From assembly GCA_043228905.1 (NCBI GenBank), contig JBHGNT010000020.1, positions 2,108,001-2,172,000 on the forward strand: a DNA stretch of 64,000 nt, given 5' to 3'. Every line of letters begins with the position of its first letter. Positions within the stretch are counted from its first letter, which is position 1. This document shows, piece after piece, positions 50,110 to 59,939 of the stretch. Under the pieces are notes generated by a model. The model made no database searches and had not been told where the DNA came from. It worked only from the letters and a program-made list of their open reading frames with translations. Position numbers and translations under genes: made by a program. This stretch comes from Azolla caroliniana. Taxonomy: Eukaryota > Polypodiophyta.

Positions 50110-51549
50110 ACCAAACCGCACATCCACCGGTATGTGCCAAGAAAGGAAAAGGGTGAGAGATTTCGGCGACGGTGATCAACCGGGTCTTTTGCCTTACCGA
50201 CACCCAACCGTCTTGCCGGTCCCTTGCCGATCCCAATCCGTCTTGCTGACTCCTTACCGGCCCCAACCCGCCGGCTCCATCTGATCCACCACATCCACCG
50301 CGTTTCCCCGAACCGTCGGCTCCATCCGATCCGCCATGTCTGGCGCACACACCTTCTTCTTCGACCGGCCAACCCGAACACCGTTGCCGATCCGGTCTCC
50401 CTTCCTTCGCTCACCGCGCATGTCCTCCGGTTAGACCCCCGATTACTTCGATTGCTCGCCGGGTGCCGCTCCTCGAGTATCGCATGTGTTCCACCTCCGG
50501 CTCGACCTTCTCTTCAGCCTGAACAACTCGTACTGACTCCCTTCGTTCTGCGCTCGGCTTCCGTAGGCACTTTTCGTGCGTCATTGTCGTCCATCGAATG
50601 CGCGCTCGTTCTTCGGTCCTTACGTGACCCCGTTCCGCGTTCCTTGCCTCCCCTTTGCCCGTCGCGCTCTCTCGCCGTAGAGTGTACCATCATCCCGACC
50701 TCCGTGTCGGTGTCCCACAAGGCTCTCGTTACCGCCTCGCCTTGACTTGTGCCCTCTTGGCCCGCTTGGCCTTGTATGCCCTCCGGGAAGCCGCCGCGTT
50801 TTCTCTTCCCGGTGTGTACCCCGTTGTTCTCCGCGCACCATCCTTCGCTCTCACCACCCATCCGCCGATCTCGGCACCTTACGGCTTCGTCTCTCGCCGC
50901 GTGCTTGCCTCTCAAAGGCTCGACCGGTCCGCCGTTGCCGGTCACTCGTTGCCGCTCTTCCGGGTGCATGCTTGCTTCTTGGCCCTTCGCTGGCTGTAGT
51001 GCATGCTCCGTTTTACGCCGTAGTGCGTACTTCTTATTACGCGCCTCGTCCGTCGTAGACCCTACCTCCGCGTCGGTCTCTTCGTTCGTCGTTGCCATCT
51101 TGGCCGTGCTCGTTCGTCTTCATGCACTGAGTACCTGTTCTAGTAGCCTCGTCCGTTCCGGTCTCTGACTCCTCGCCGCCACCCGTCGTCTCTCCGGTCT
51201 TATGTTGATCCACAACCGCCGAAATCTCAAGGATAGATGTGGAGGGCTCCTCTCGCTCTTGGCCTCCCACCGAGTCGTACTCCTCGCACATGCTTGGCCT
51301 CCTTCTCGCGCTCACCGGCTCCCACCGGGTGTCGTGGCTCGTTCGCCTCGACCTCCAATCATGCCGACTTAGCCTTCGCCCGGATCGGTCTCGGCCGATC
51401 GAGTTCCGGTTTGGTCGGCTCCCTTCCGTAATCGTGACCGGCCGGTACATGTTTGTCCGAACAAATCCGGCCTTGCCGGCTCTTCTCCGGTTCGGGCCTA
51501 GTTGACCGGACCCCACTCCAATCTTCTTCTGCGTCGTCTTCCGGTCGTG
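50110..51549 (-). other. GC-rich internal region of the LTR element, decayed or non-coding
   Basis: Overlapping minus-strand frames (51037-51516 and 50514-51098) are rich in Gly, Glu and Arg with no domain. Plus-strand frames here are mirror effects of the high GC content. No RT, integrase or RNase H motifs in any frame. Confidence 0.6.
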
Positions 51550-53172
51550 TCAGATTATCGACCGGTTCATCTTCCGGTCGGGTCGGTTCCCGACTCTCTC
51601 CTCTTTGCCGCTCTCGACCTCTCCGTCGGTCCTCTCGTACATGCCCGTTCCGGGCCTCGCATCCTCATCTTCGTACGTGCTCGCTCTAGGCCACGCCTCC
51701 TCACGGCCATCGCCCTTCTCTCCGGTCTTATGTTGGCATTCGAGCGCAACCGCCGTAGTCTCCGGCCTCGGTGTGGAGGGGTCTCTCCTCCATCCGCTAT
51801 GACCTTCCTCATTGTCGTTTCGATCATTCGCTCTACCGCCGCCACCTTCCGTCTCTTCGGTCTCACGTGGGCTTTCGGGGCCGACCACCGAAGTCTCTAG
51901 AATAGGTGTGGGAAAAGTCTCGGTACCATCACTCGCCGATGTCATGTTTGTAGCCACCTTTGCTCGGATGCTGTGGTTCGTGGCTATCTCATCCCCGGTT
52001 ACGCAAGCCTCGGTTATGCTTGCTACCTCCTTGTCCTCGTCCTCGTCTCGGTTGCCCGCCTTGCCGTCGCTACCGCCCGTCGCTCTAGGACTCCCGCTGG
52101 CACTCGGGCTGACTGCCGGAGCCTCTAGGACCGGTGTGGGTAAGGACTTGGCACCACCGCTCGTTGTGTCCGTAGCCGCCTCCGTCTGGACGTCATTGTC
52201 CGCGGCTACCCCGCTTCCGATCGCGCAAGCCTCGATTACGCTTGCCTCCGTCTCTTCCATGTCGTCGTCTCGGTTGCCCGCCTTGCCGCCGCCACCGCCC
52301 GTCGCTCTAGGTCTCACGCCGGCACTCGGGCCGACCGCCGGAGCCTCTAGGACCGGTGTGTGTAAGGTCACGGCACCTCCGCTTGTCTCCTCCCCACTCG
52401 ATGTTTCGGGCCGCCATGTCCCGAATCCGTAGTTACCGGCCTCCATGGCCGTCCCTTCACCGCAAGGCAAGAGGGTCGCTTGCTCCGCACCCTCTCCTAT
52501 GTCGCCGTCATACGCTCTCCCGGCCTCCGTATAGGCCCCTTCTTCTACATCTAGGGAGGCTTCTTCCTCCGCATCCTCCGATCGCCTCCGGCCCGACTCC
52601 ATAACAAGCCCTTCTTCGGCTCCGATTTTCGCCTTCACAAGCTCGCATGCCTCCCGTATTAGCACCTCTAGGTCGAGCTCCTCCGAACCGTTTTGCGTTA
52701 AGCTCTCTTCCGACGGTAGTGCGTACTCACTCGCTGCTCTCTCTTCTCCGCCGCTCGCGGGCCGTGTTGTGGCCGAACGCCTCGCATCATGTTGCCGGCA
52801 CACCCACTGATCGAACTCATGTCGACCTCTTCCTTCCGGTTCCGTGTACCCGTACGCCTCCAATAGGACTCCCTCAAAGGACACCCACGACTCATGAGCT
52901 TCTCGTAGCTCCTTGACCTCCTTGTGCACCGATACGACTGCCACTCGAGGAAAATACTCTAGCCGCATCACCTCGTCTACGCCCCCTTTCGCCATCTCGG
53001 CCTTGTAGGCTCCCAAAATTTTTAGGACCTCATTCCCATTGAACCGGCCGACTCGATCGACCACCCTTTCGACGACTTGTTGAGCCGCATCTCGCTTTGC
53101 CATCTTCCGTCCGGCTTCCATCATGATCTTTGCCATCATCTCCTCGAAGTCGAAGTCTTCTTCCATCTCCAT
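51550..53172 (-). CDS. Gag-like protein of the non-autonomous LTR element (540 aa)
   Basis: An uninterrupted 540-codon frame starts 46 bp inside the 5' LTR, the expected gag position. The N-terminal part is acidic then helical ('MEEDFDFEEMMAKIMMEAGR', 'VVERVVDRVGRFNGNEVLKI', 'LGAYKAEMAKGG'), resembling plant Ty3-type gag-like proteins that begin with a GRF-x-G-x-x-V-x-x-Y/L stretch. From about residue 250 it is built of three or more repeats of roughly 75-80 residues, each with 'PTPVLEAPAV'- or 'HTPVLEAPAV'-like and 'PRATGG...GKAGNRD'-like parts. No zinc knuckle is seen. Such a protein could package the element's RNA while enzymes are borrowed from an autonomous relative. Assignment is by position and look. 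Confidence 0.6.
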   Translation of the reverse strand: MEMEEDFDFEEMMAKIMMEAGRKMAKRDAAQQVVERVVDRVGRFNGNEVLKILGAYKAEMAKGGVDEVMRLEYFPRVAVVSVHKEVKELREAHESWVSFEGVLLEAYGYTEPEGRGRHEFDQWVCRQHDARRSATTRPASGGEERAASEYALPSEESLTQNGSEELDLEVLIREACELVKAKIGAEEGLVMESGRRRSEDAEEEASLDVEEGAYTEAGRAYDGDIGEGAEQATLLPCGEGTAMEAGNYGFGTWRPETSSGEETSGGAVTLHTPVLEAPAVGPSAGVRPRATGGGGGKAGNRDDDMEETEASVIEACAIGSGVAADNDVQTEAATDTTSGGAKSLPTPVLEAPAVSPSASGSPRATGGSDGKAGNRDEDEDKEVASITEACVTGDEIATNHSIRAKVATNMTSASDGTETFPTPILETSVVGPESPRETEETEGGGGRANDRNDNEEGHSGWRRDPSTPRPETTAVALECQHKTGEKGDGREEAWPRASTYEDEDARPGTGMYERTDGEVESGKEERVGNRPDRKMNRSII

Positions 53173-53217
53173 GCTCCCTTGCCGCCCTTCACGTCGGGTT
53201 CACCAAAGATGTCACGT

Positions 53218-53725
53218 TGTTACGCGTGTGCATGTGGAAGGGGCAGGACCATGGGGGTCTTGGACTAGGGAATAGAGGAGAAAGAATAAGACACATAATA
53301 GAAGCTTAGCTCAAGAGGAGGTGAGAAAGAATAAGACAATAACATAGAATAGACGGGGCAAGATGCTCAAGAAGTTAGCTTAAGGAAACATAAACGCTTT
53401 ACAATGGTGGCCGCCATGGCCGCACCAACGACTATGAGAAAACCCTAAAGGAAAACCCAAGAAGAAAACCCTAACCGAAACCCTAAAACCTAATAGGAAA
53501 CCCTCGACCTAAGTGGTATGCCTCTCTCCCTCAAAATAGGCAACCCCTCATAAGTGACCCCTCCCTTCCTTTTATAGCCCAAGGAGGGAGGGACCTTACA
53601 ATGTGGGATAAAATTCCCCTCTTCTTTCTACACACCATTTCCTAGTATACACGTGCACATGTTGCACACCACCGATTTGCCCATTCCACCCCGATTTCAC
53701 ACTATAGCCGGAAATCTTCACGACA
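53218..53725 (-). repeat. LTR (5' LTR on the minus strand)
   Basis: 508 bp, partner of 49592-50099. The plus-strand edges are TGTTACGCG and CTTCACGACA. Confidence 0.95.
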
Positions 53726-54944
53726 GCGTTAGATGGATGGAGATATATTTCTCGAAGCAATGTGATGTTATGGCCACCACTGGAAGGTTACATTTGTTCG
53801 ATAACTTCACTCGTCATGAGGTATACCAAGCGTATAAGGATGACATGTTATTAGAAAGTGTACCTTACATACAATATCGACATTTTAATCGTTTATGGAG
53901 ATCGAAGTTTAACAATGTGGTCATACCCTGCAAGGTCCGGATGGGTGTTTGTTCTATATGCGCGAGTTTAAAAAGCATGGCCAAGAGTTCACAATGGGAG
54001 CCACAAGACGGATGTAGGCTCTTATTGCATTTCCCAGATGTAATAATCTATGGTGCTAAGCAAATGCCCTATGCCGACCATAAAAGATTGGATGTTGGTA
54101 ATTCAATTGAAGAGCAAAAGCTATATTGGATGTGGTGCCTTGAGGAAAAACAGAAAAATATTCAGCAAACCAAAAAGTATGTTGGTGATCAGGATGTGGA
54201 TTGGTGGGATGTCTTCTTTAATCATCAACATACAATATTAGATAACCACTTTACAAGGTACTGGCCACTACAAAATCAATTCGAATGGGTGATTGGTGGC
54301 CCATCAATGGCAAGCACGACTCCTTTAATAATCTTGAATTGAATAATCTAGTTTGTCCATGAGAAAGAGATATTTACGTGGGACCAAGATTATCGCATGT
54401 TGCAGAGGCGAGGTGGCAAGGCAATCTACATGAGCTACAAGTTGTTATGTTGGTTGCAACATTAGCTAGGGGTGATAAGTTGGGCCATCCCTTTTGGATT
54501 GGCAAAATCATTGAAATTATTAAGGATGATGAAGGCAATCACGTAAAGTCTATTATGGTTCATTGGTATCATACCTCTTCCAAAGATGCATTTACTGGGA
54601 AGTACTCTTTAGAGATGGTTAAGAATGTCGAAGGCACAAGTAGAAAGCGAAAATCTACCAAGCATGTCTATTCTAGCACTTGATAATGTCGACATACTCG
54701 TGTATGACTTCTCCTTGACCAAAACAGGCCATCTAAGACAGACTACAATCAAGATAATCAAAGAGAAGATCCCAGATGTGCCTGTTGACGCAACATAGAG
54801 ACAAACAAGGAGTATGTCTCATAATCACAGTGACATTGGATTGCAATTGGATGAAGATAATGCATTGGTTGCTAGTGATGATGAGGATGAGACCTCACAA
54901 AGCTCTTCTAGTTCATCGGGTGGGTCTGGTATCTCTAGGAAGTG

Positions 54945-55257
54945 ATGGATCTCAAACATGAAATGTAAATATTGTATGTTACATCAATATGGTGATTCAC
55001 AAATATGTATAAATATACATGTTAGTCATTTTGTAATTTTTGTACGTTCTCTTGTAAATTTCACGTGTCGATTATTAGGGGCATTTTTTGAAAGCCCTAA
55101 ATTTTTGGACATGGTATAAATCAATATATTTTGATTCAAATTCCCAAAACCTTTATGCATGCGATGGTCCTTTTTGTGAAATGACCTACTTTGTGCCTTT
55201 TTTGGACGGACTATTCTTAAATTGCGACATATTACCTATTTCAAATGGCCGGGTGTT
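54945..55257. other. Right non-coding flank of the 13-kb insert
   Basis: AT-rich, no gene. It carries TTTTTGGACATGG and GTGCCTTTTTTGGAC, which also occur in the divergent region at 46.24-46.29 kb. It ends where copia integrase sequence resumes. Confidence 0.5.
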
Positions 55258-56218
55258 CCAGTACGATTTCGGCAGGTTCTTCTCATTCATCATTGCCCGT
55301 GCAACCTCTACTATGTGTCGATTCTTTTGCTCGGCTACGCCGTTTTGCTGAGGTGTGTGCCAACATGAGAATTATCTTCGTATTCCTTCCTTTCGGAGAT
55401 ATGTCATAAACTTGTCCGAGAAATACTCTTTGCCTCCATCCGATCGAAGGCAGTGTACGTGCCGACCCGTGACTTTTTCGACTTCGTTTTTGAACCTTTG
55501 GAAGTGGCCGAACACTTCACTCTTCTGCTGCATGGGGTAAATCCAGGTGTGCCTGTAGAAGTCGTCAATAAATGTGACATAGTATCGGCATCCACCGAAT
55601 GTGGTTGTCTGTGCCGGTCCCCATACATCTGAATGCACGACATCTTGGATTCCTTTGCTCACGTTCCTCTCTTTCAGGAACGGTTATCTGTGTTGTTTGC
55701 CGAACTGGCAGGCTTCACATACACTAAGTATCTCCTTTTCGGTAAATGTCGGGAGTCTGATTATGACTCCTTTCGGCTGCATTCCTATAAGCTTTTGGAG
55801 ATTAATGTGACCAATTCGCTTGTGCCACAAGTTCAAGTTGGTTTCGACTTTGTTGCCGTTTGCGAACATGGTGGTCTTCACCTCGCTCGACTCGAGGATG
55901 AGCATTCGTCCTTCTCGACGACCATGCGCTATGACTTGATCGTCTTTTTCAATGAAGCATCCTTCATTATTGAACCGTACTTGCATGCCTTGTTCCATTA
56001 TCTGGCCGACCGAGACCAAATTTTTCGTGATGTTTGGGACATGCAAGACATTTTTCAAGTAGGTTTGTTTGCCATCATTCCCGAATGGGACATTAACGAT
56101 ATGACGAATCGAGTGAGTTGTGTCATCTCCGGCTAGTCGAAGCCGATTCTCGTTGCTTCTTTTGGCACTCCTCTTCGTAGTGGCCGAGTTTTCCATAGTA
56201 GCTGCATTCAATTGGGTT
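55258..56218 (-). pseudogene. Split copia, upstream half: zinc knuckle, protease region, integrase
   Basis: In minus-strand order from 56210: a gag zinc knuckle (CSYYGKLGHYEEEC, first C pair reduced to C-x2-Y); 'KNLVSVGQIMEQGMQVRFNN'; the HHCC region ('NLWHKRIGHINLQKL', 'CEACQFGKQHR'); the integrase core with the first two acidic residues ('DVVHSDVWGPAQTT', 'YVTFIDDFYRHTWIY', 'LRSDGGKEYFS'); and the third ('[20 protein letters not shown]'). It breaks after 'KSYW' at 55258. The protease active site is not seen. At the gag end it is cut at 56218 by an LTR in the opposite orientation. Confidence 0.9.
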
Positions 56219-56614
56219 TGTTGAGAATCAAGCTCAACCAAGTCTAGTGTGTGAACACACCCTTGAGAGTGCGCACTCAAAGGTCAAAAGTCACCACTCT
56301 TATCTACACATTAACTATGTGTCATAGAATCATATTCTATGACACATATCTAATGAGTTTTCACATTCCCCATGACCCACGAGCTTCAATAGTTAATTAA
56401 GAGAGAGAGAGAGACTATATAAAGCACTCTCCTCCTACTTTGTAATTAGTTCGGTTAATCTCCTTTGTAATATACATCGTCTTGAGTATTCTATTGTTGT
56501 TAAAATCTATCTATCTTGAGTTTCTCTCTCTCTCTCTCTCATACACACACACACACTCACAACACATATCTCTACTCTATTCTGCTCCACAAGAATCACC
56601 ATCGATTCTTTACA
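56219..56614 (+). repeat. Copia 5' LTR, plus orientation, with primer site
   Basis: Starts TGTTGAGAATCAAGCTCAAC and ends GATTCTTTACA, with (AG)n and (TC)n/(AC)n blocks and a TATA-like ACTATATAAAG near 56415. It is followed at once by TGGTATTAGAGC, an iMet-type primer site with one mismatch. It therefore heads a plus-strand copia whose body is displaced by the gypsy element at 56631. Same LTR family as 13155-13514 and 39903-40170. Confidence 0.85.
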
Positions 56615-56626
56615 TGGTATTAGAGC
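56615..56626 (+). promoter_or_regulatory. Copia primer binding site
   Basis: TGGTATTAGAGC directly after the LTR; one base differs from the usual TGGTATCAGAGC. Confidence 0.85.
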
Positions 56627-56630
56627 GGTT

Positions 56631-57029
56631 TAGGGCCAGACAACAGCCTAACACAGAGTGTCCACTTAAGACACTTCACCAAAGGGTGGTACGACAGAAT
56701 GATTTACGGCCACAACGCTTAATTAGACCTTAATTGGTTACTTAGCAATCCGTAATTAACACGCGTAAGATATAACAATGAATACAGAACGGTAATCAAC
56801 ACTGGAAGATTAAGACAATAAGCTTCATTAATTATCCGCTCCTGATTACATTGTAACCGGGCCTTTATATAGGTCTCCAGTGTGAAATACAAAACGGTGC
56901 CAACCGGCACCTTTACGGGATCGTTCCGGATCCGGATCGACATACCGATTCTGGTCCGTCCGTCCACATCTTCTCATATATTACTATATATTTTAAGATT
57001 ACTAATTACAACAGTTCCCGAATAAACTA
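56631..57029 (-). repeat. Gypsy LTR, low-coordinate copy
   Basis: Plus-strand start TAGGGCC(A/G)GACAACAGCC is shared with 63858 onward. The inner edge is placed near ...AATAAACTA, next to a purine stretch (GAAAAGGAA on the minus strand). TAG...CTA ends would be non-canonical, so the inner limit is uncertain (57013 is an alternative). Confidence 0.7.
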
Positions 57030-57054
57030 TTCCTTTTCATACTCTGATTTGGAC

Positions 57055-59939
57055 CTCCTTAAGCCTTCTTGCCAGCCGGTAACACATGGCACGCCCGTGG
57101 GACAGTACCTTGTACGTCGAACCCATTATCCGGCCCTTTTACGCTTCGTCCAAAATGTCCAGAATACTTTGCTCCAAAATTTCCAATGGTTCGTCGGGAA
57201 TCTATTGGTGCTGTTGTGGCTGTTGTTACGTTTGTGGCTGTGGCTGCTCCATTGGTGCCTTCTCCGTTTGGGGCTACGGCTTCGTTTGTTGCTCTGGCAC
57301 CGGCATTTCCTTCGTTGGTTCCTCCATCGGAATTGTCTCTGGCTGACTGATCCTGGCCTGGTCCCCGTCTGGTCCTTGCACCGACGACGGTTCCTCATCA
57401 CTAAGGTTGACCGGTGCCGCCTTCCTCGCTTTTTCTTCCCGAAGCCGGGACTGCTCATAGCTTTTGAACTGGATTTGAGCCTCCAGCCGATCGTCGTCTA
57501 GTTGAGCTATGAGCTACCGGACCTGCACCAATTGTTCATCCGCTAGGGCTGTGAAATCTTCAGCCAGCTCATCCCTTATGGCGGTGAAGTCCTCCGAGGT
57601 CAGCGTATAACAGTCATCGCCCTTCTTTCGCCGGTTTTCCACGTCCGCCCTGAGCAATTGGAGTTCCGCCGTATTCTGCGCCCATTTCGCCCACCAATGC
57701 ACAGAGCTGTCGTCAATCAAGCTTTTGGTCTTAGTGAGCCATGACCGGAGGATGCACTGGATCCGTTCGGCTCCCATCTGTGATTTATTTTCTGCGGCTT
57801 GTCGCTCCTCTTTCAATTGCTTGATGATTCGGACCGTGTTCGCCTCCTGCTCCCTATAATGCGACAATTGATTTTGATAGGTTGTTTGCAACCTCTGTAA
57901 TACCATTGTCGCTCTTTCCTTGTCTTCATGGTTCTGTTTGTGGAGCGCCATCCGGTCATTCGCCGCTTCCTCCAATAGCTTGGAACTCTCAGCTCGTTCT
58001 TCAGCGAGTGCCGTTGTGGCCCTATCAACTTCTTGCTGGAGCTCGGCCATCCGTTCTTGCTATTGCTTATACTCCGTCTCCAACTGCTTGTCGTCCCGAT
58101 GCAGATGATCAAAATCATCGGTCTTCTATTTCAGCCTCTGGTTGATCTGCCGGCGCGCGCGGTCCTCCCGATCCTTCTGTTGACGGAGCTCTTCCTTCAG
58201 CCTCTCGATTTCCGTCTCCGCCATCCGTCGCAGCTTGTCTTTTTCTTGCAGCAATTTCTCTTTTTCCTCCTTCAACTGGTCGTAAGCTTGATGTCGTTTA
58301 CGCAGGTTTTCCTCTGCCCGGCGGAGGTTCTCAGCAATCTTTTTTAATTCTTCTTCGGCCACCTTCTTCAAGTCGCATTCACGGCTTCGTAATGCTTCTT
58401 GTGCGGCAAACTCATCTCGTAATTCCGCAAGCTCTTGGGCTTGCGCCGTATCTTTCTCCGGGACAGTTTGTGTCTCCGGGGTCTTATTCCTCTGTACATC
58501 AACCGGAGTCACCGGTGCTTGGATCTGCATCGCGGTTAGGGCCATTTTGGCCATGTCTTCGGTAATCCGATCCAAGTCTTTTCGAGGCACCGGATCCTTG
58601 ACCGGGCCGTCTCCAGTTCATCGGTTGCGACGAGCAACCGTTTCGTTTGCGCTCTTTCCTCCGCCTCTATGCATCCGACTACTCCGGCAATTTGTTCTCC
58701 TATCCACCGCAGCCATTGGCTGCTAGTGCACTGTTGTTGCGCTTGCACAGAGAGTTGGCTGATGGGTTCACTCGCCGGTGGCTGGTCCCGCCTTACTGCG
58801 TCGAGCTGCGCTTCTAGTTCTGCTAGCTGACCACTTTGCCATTCCGGCTCTGAGTATGTTTCGGCTAGCCGCCCCTTGTCTGCTTGTTCTTGGCCGACTG
58901 GGAAGGTTGGTCTTTGTATCTCTGGCTCTTGAGTTACGGGGCTTGCCGGTGCTGCCTGTTGTGCCGGGACTTCTGTGACCGGTTCCATCCGAACCGGTTC
59001 CGGTGCCTCCCTTGGCGTGGGATGCTCAACGTGAGTTGTGGGCGTTCCATCCTTCTGTGGGTCCGAACACTTCCCGGCTGATTCAGCGGCGCTCTTCACC
59101 GGTCGCTGCTGGAGGTGCTCCGTGGGTTCTTCCTCCATTTCTTCCGCGTGAGTCCCGACATTCATTCTTGCCAACAAGGTGTCCGTTTCTTGCTACACCG
59201 GTCGGTGTAGTGGGCTCTTCAGGGGCCATGCCGGTGTCTCTTCGTGTGTGTCCGTCGGCCGCTTCCAGCTGGCGCGCTCCTTTGTCGCCTTCTCTGTGTC
59301 AGCCGTCTTCCCCTTAGTGGCCTTGGAAGCCAACAATTGTTGCCGTTTCGAAGCAGGTTTCGGGGTGCCGTCCGTTGCTGTTCCCCGCTTCTTGGTTTGG
59401 ACGAGCTCGACCGATGGCGCCAATAGGGTGAGCCATTGCGTCACTGCATGCCATATTTTCCGGCCTTCCTTGCCGTCCTTTCCTCTTACTATATCAATCG
59501 CCGTACACAACCCGTCGGCGATCAGCACCGGCCAATCCACCTTCACCCCTTCGTACGTTGCGATGATCAAGCCTACTCGGTTCTGAGGCATGACGGGGGG
59601 TCGAGGGTACACGTGGTCGAACTCATGGAGCACACGGGCAATTTCGCGGAATAGCATATCTTCGCCGCCCTGTGTCCTGTAGCCCTTTCTGACGAGAGAG
59701 TACTCACCGAAATATTTGATGAGTTGCTCAGAGGTAGGATTGTCGATCGTGTAGATGCCTCCCTCCGGAAGGTCTATTAACGCACGGATCGCCTCCTCCG
59801 TGATTACCTCTGTGTCGATTTCTTTTATAATCTTTTCTGCCTCCTTGTGTGGCGCCGCCTCCATGATCGTTAAGAAACCCTCCAGTCTGTGCTGTCGTAG
59901 CCATTTCTTGGCGGCTTTAGACAATGTTTGGCAGTCCAT
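57055..59939 (-). pseudogene. Extra coding region of the gypsy element: gag-like start, long coiled coil
   Basis: Downstream of integrase on the same strand. The 59193-59939 frame (248 aa) starts 'MDCQTLSKAAKKWLRQHRLE' and has a folded middle ('YFGEYSLVRKGYRTQGGEDM', 'EFDHVYPRPPVMPQNRVGLI'). It then turns Lys/Thr-rich. A frameshift leads into a Pro/Gln/Glu-rich part (58536-59177). Another leads into a strongly coiled-coil region (58126-58590, then 57514-58050 in the same frame across two stops), rich in 'EEELKKIAENLRRAEENLRK'-type heptads. An acidic tail reaches about 57055. Before damage it was probably one protein of about 950 aa. The position fits the extra ORFs known downstream of pol in some plant gypsy lineages. 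Function unknown; a relocated gag-like role is possible. Confidence 0.65.

Larger units (their letters stand above)
49592..53725 (-). mobile_element. Non-autonomous LTR retrotransposon, 4.1 kb, gag-like ORF only
   Basis: LTRs of 508 bp lie at 49592-50099 and 53218-53725, plus-strand edges TGTTAC...CGACA. Minus-strand orientation follows from a polypurine tract next to the low-coordinate LTR (GGTGGGGGGTGGA read on the minus strand, then TGTCGTG) and a TGG start (TTGGTGAACCCGAC) about 11 bases inside the high-coordinate LTR. Flanks share GCGT (CGCGT left, GCGTT right), an imperfect duplication. The LTRs differ at about a dozen sites by eye, so it is fairly young. The interior is strikingly GC-rich and lacks protease, RT and integrase. 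Confidence 0.92.
46312..54944 (+). pseudogene. Transposase-like partner gene, broken by a LINE, an LTR element and an internal deletion
   Basis: Host segments are 46312-46437, 49005-49591 and 53726-54944. The N-terminal part is acidic with repeated 'SLFSIE'/'SIFSIE' motifs. After the LINE it continues 'KTNDDQEQSSTSIFSIEPF'. Around 49253-49550 it reads 'NLWGLRQKYLSRRTRYILDC', 'GPSGNVVFSIGG' and 'MRLQRIQHRLLKG'. After the LTR element it reads 'RWMEIYFSKQCDVMATTGRL', 'IQYRHFNRLWRSKFNNVVIP', 'VCSICASLKSM', then an apparent deletion of the central part, then 'GHPFWIGKIIEIIKDDEG' and 'VHWYHTSSKDAFTGKYS' (BAH/Tudor-like) and 'ILVYDFSLTKTGHLRQTT'. This layout recalls large DUF7869-type proteins of eukaryotic mobile elements. 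That is recognition from memory, not a search. The expected DDE-like core is absent. Confidence 0.55.
42229..55257. mobile_element. 13-kb insert in copia: ParB-methyltransferase gene and divergent transposase-like gene
   Basis: The copia polyprotein breaks at 'KSYW' (55258) and resumes at 'ILVGY' (42228), so everything between is foreign, apart from roughly 70 copia codons lost at the junction. Without the two later insertions (46438-49004 and 49592-53725) the insert is about 6.3 kb. It then holds two head-to-head genes separated by about 215 bp. That layout suggests a DNA transposon with an accessory gene. I could not find terminal inverted repeats at the two junctions, so the ends may be deleted or decayed, and mobility is inferred. 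Confidence 0.6.

Noticed and set aside
50027-53268. Many long plus-strand open frames (for example 51812-52432)
   Set aside because: They mirror the GC-rich minus-strand gag-like ORF; they are Ser/Pro/Arg-rich with no domain or start context.
42229-55257. CACTA (En/Spm) or Mutator identity for the 13-kb insert
   Set aside because: No CACTA ends, TNP2-like or MULE transposase motifs were seen in any frame.
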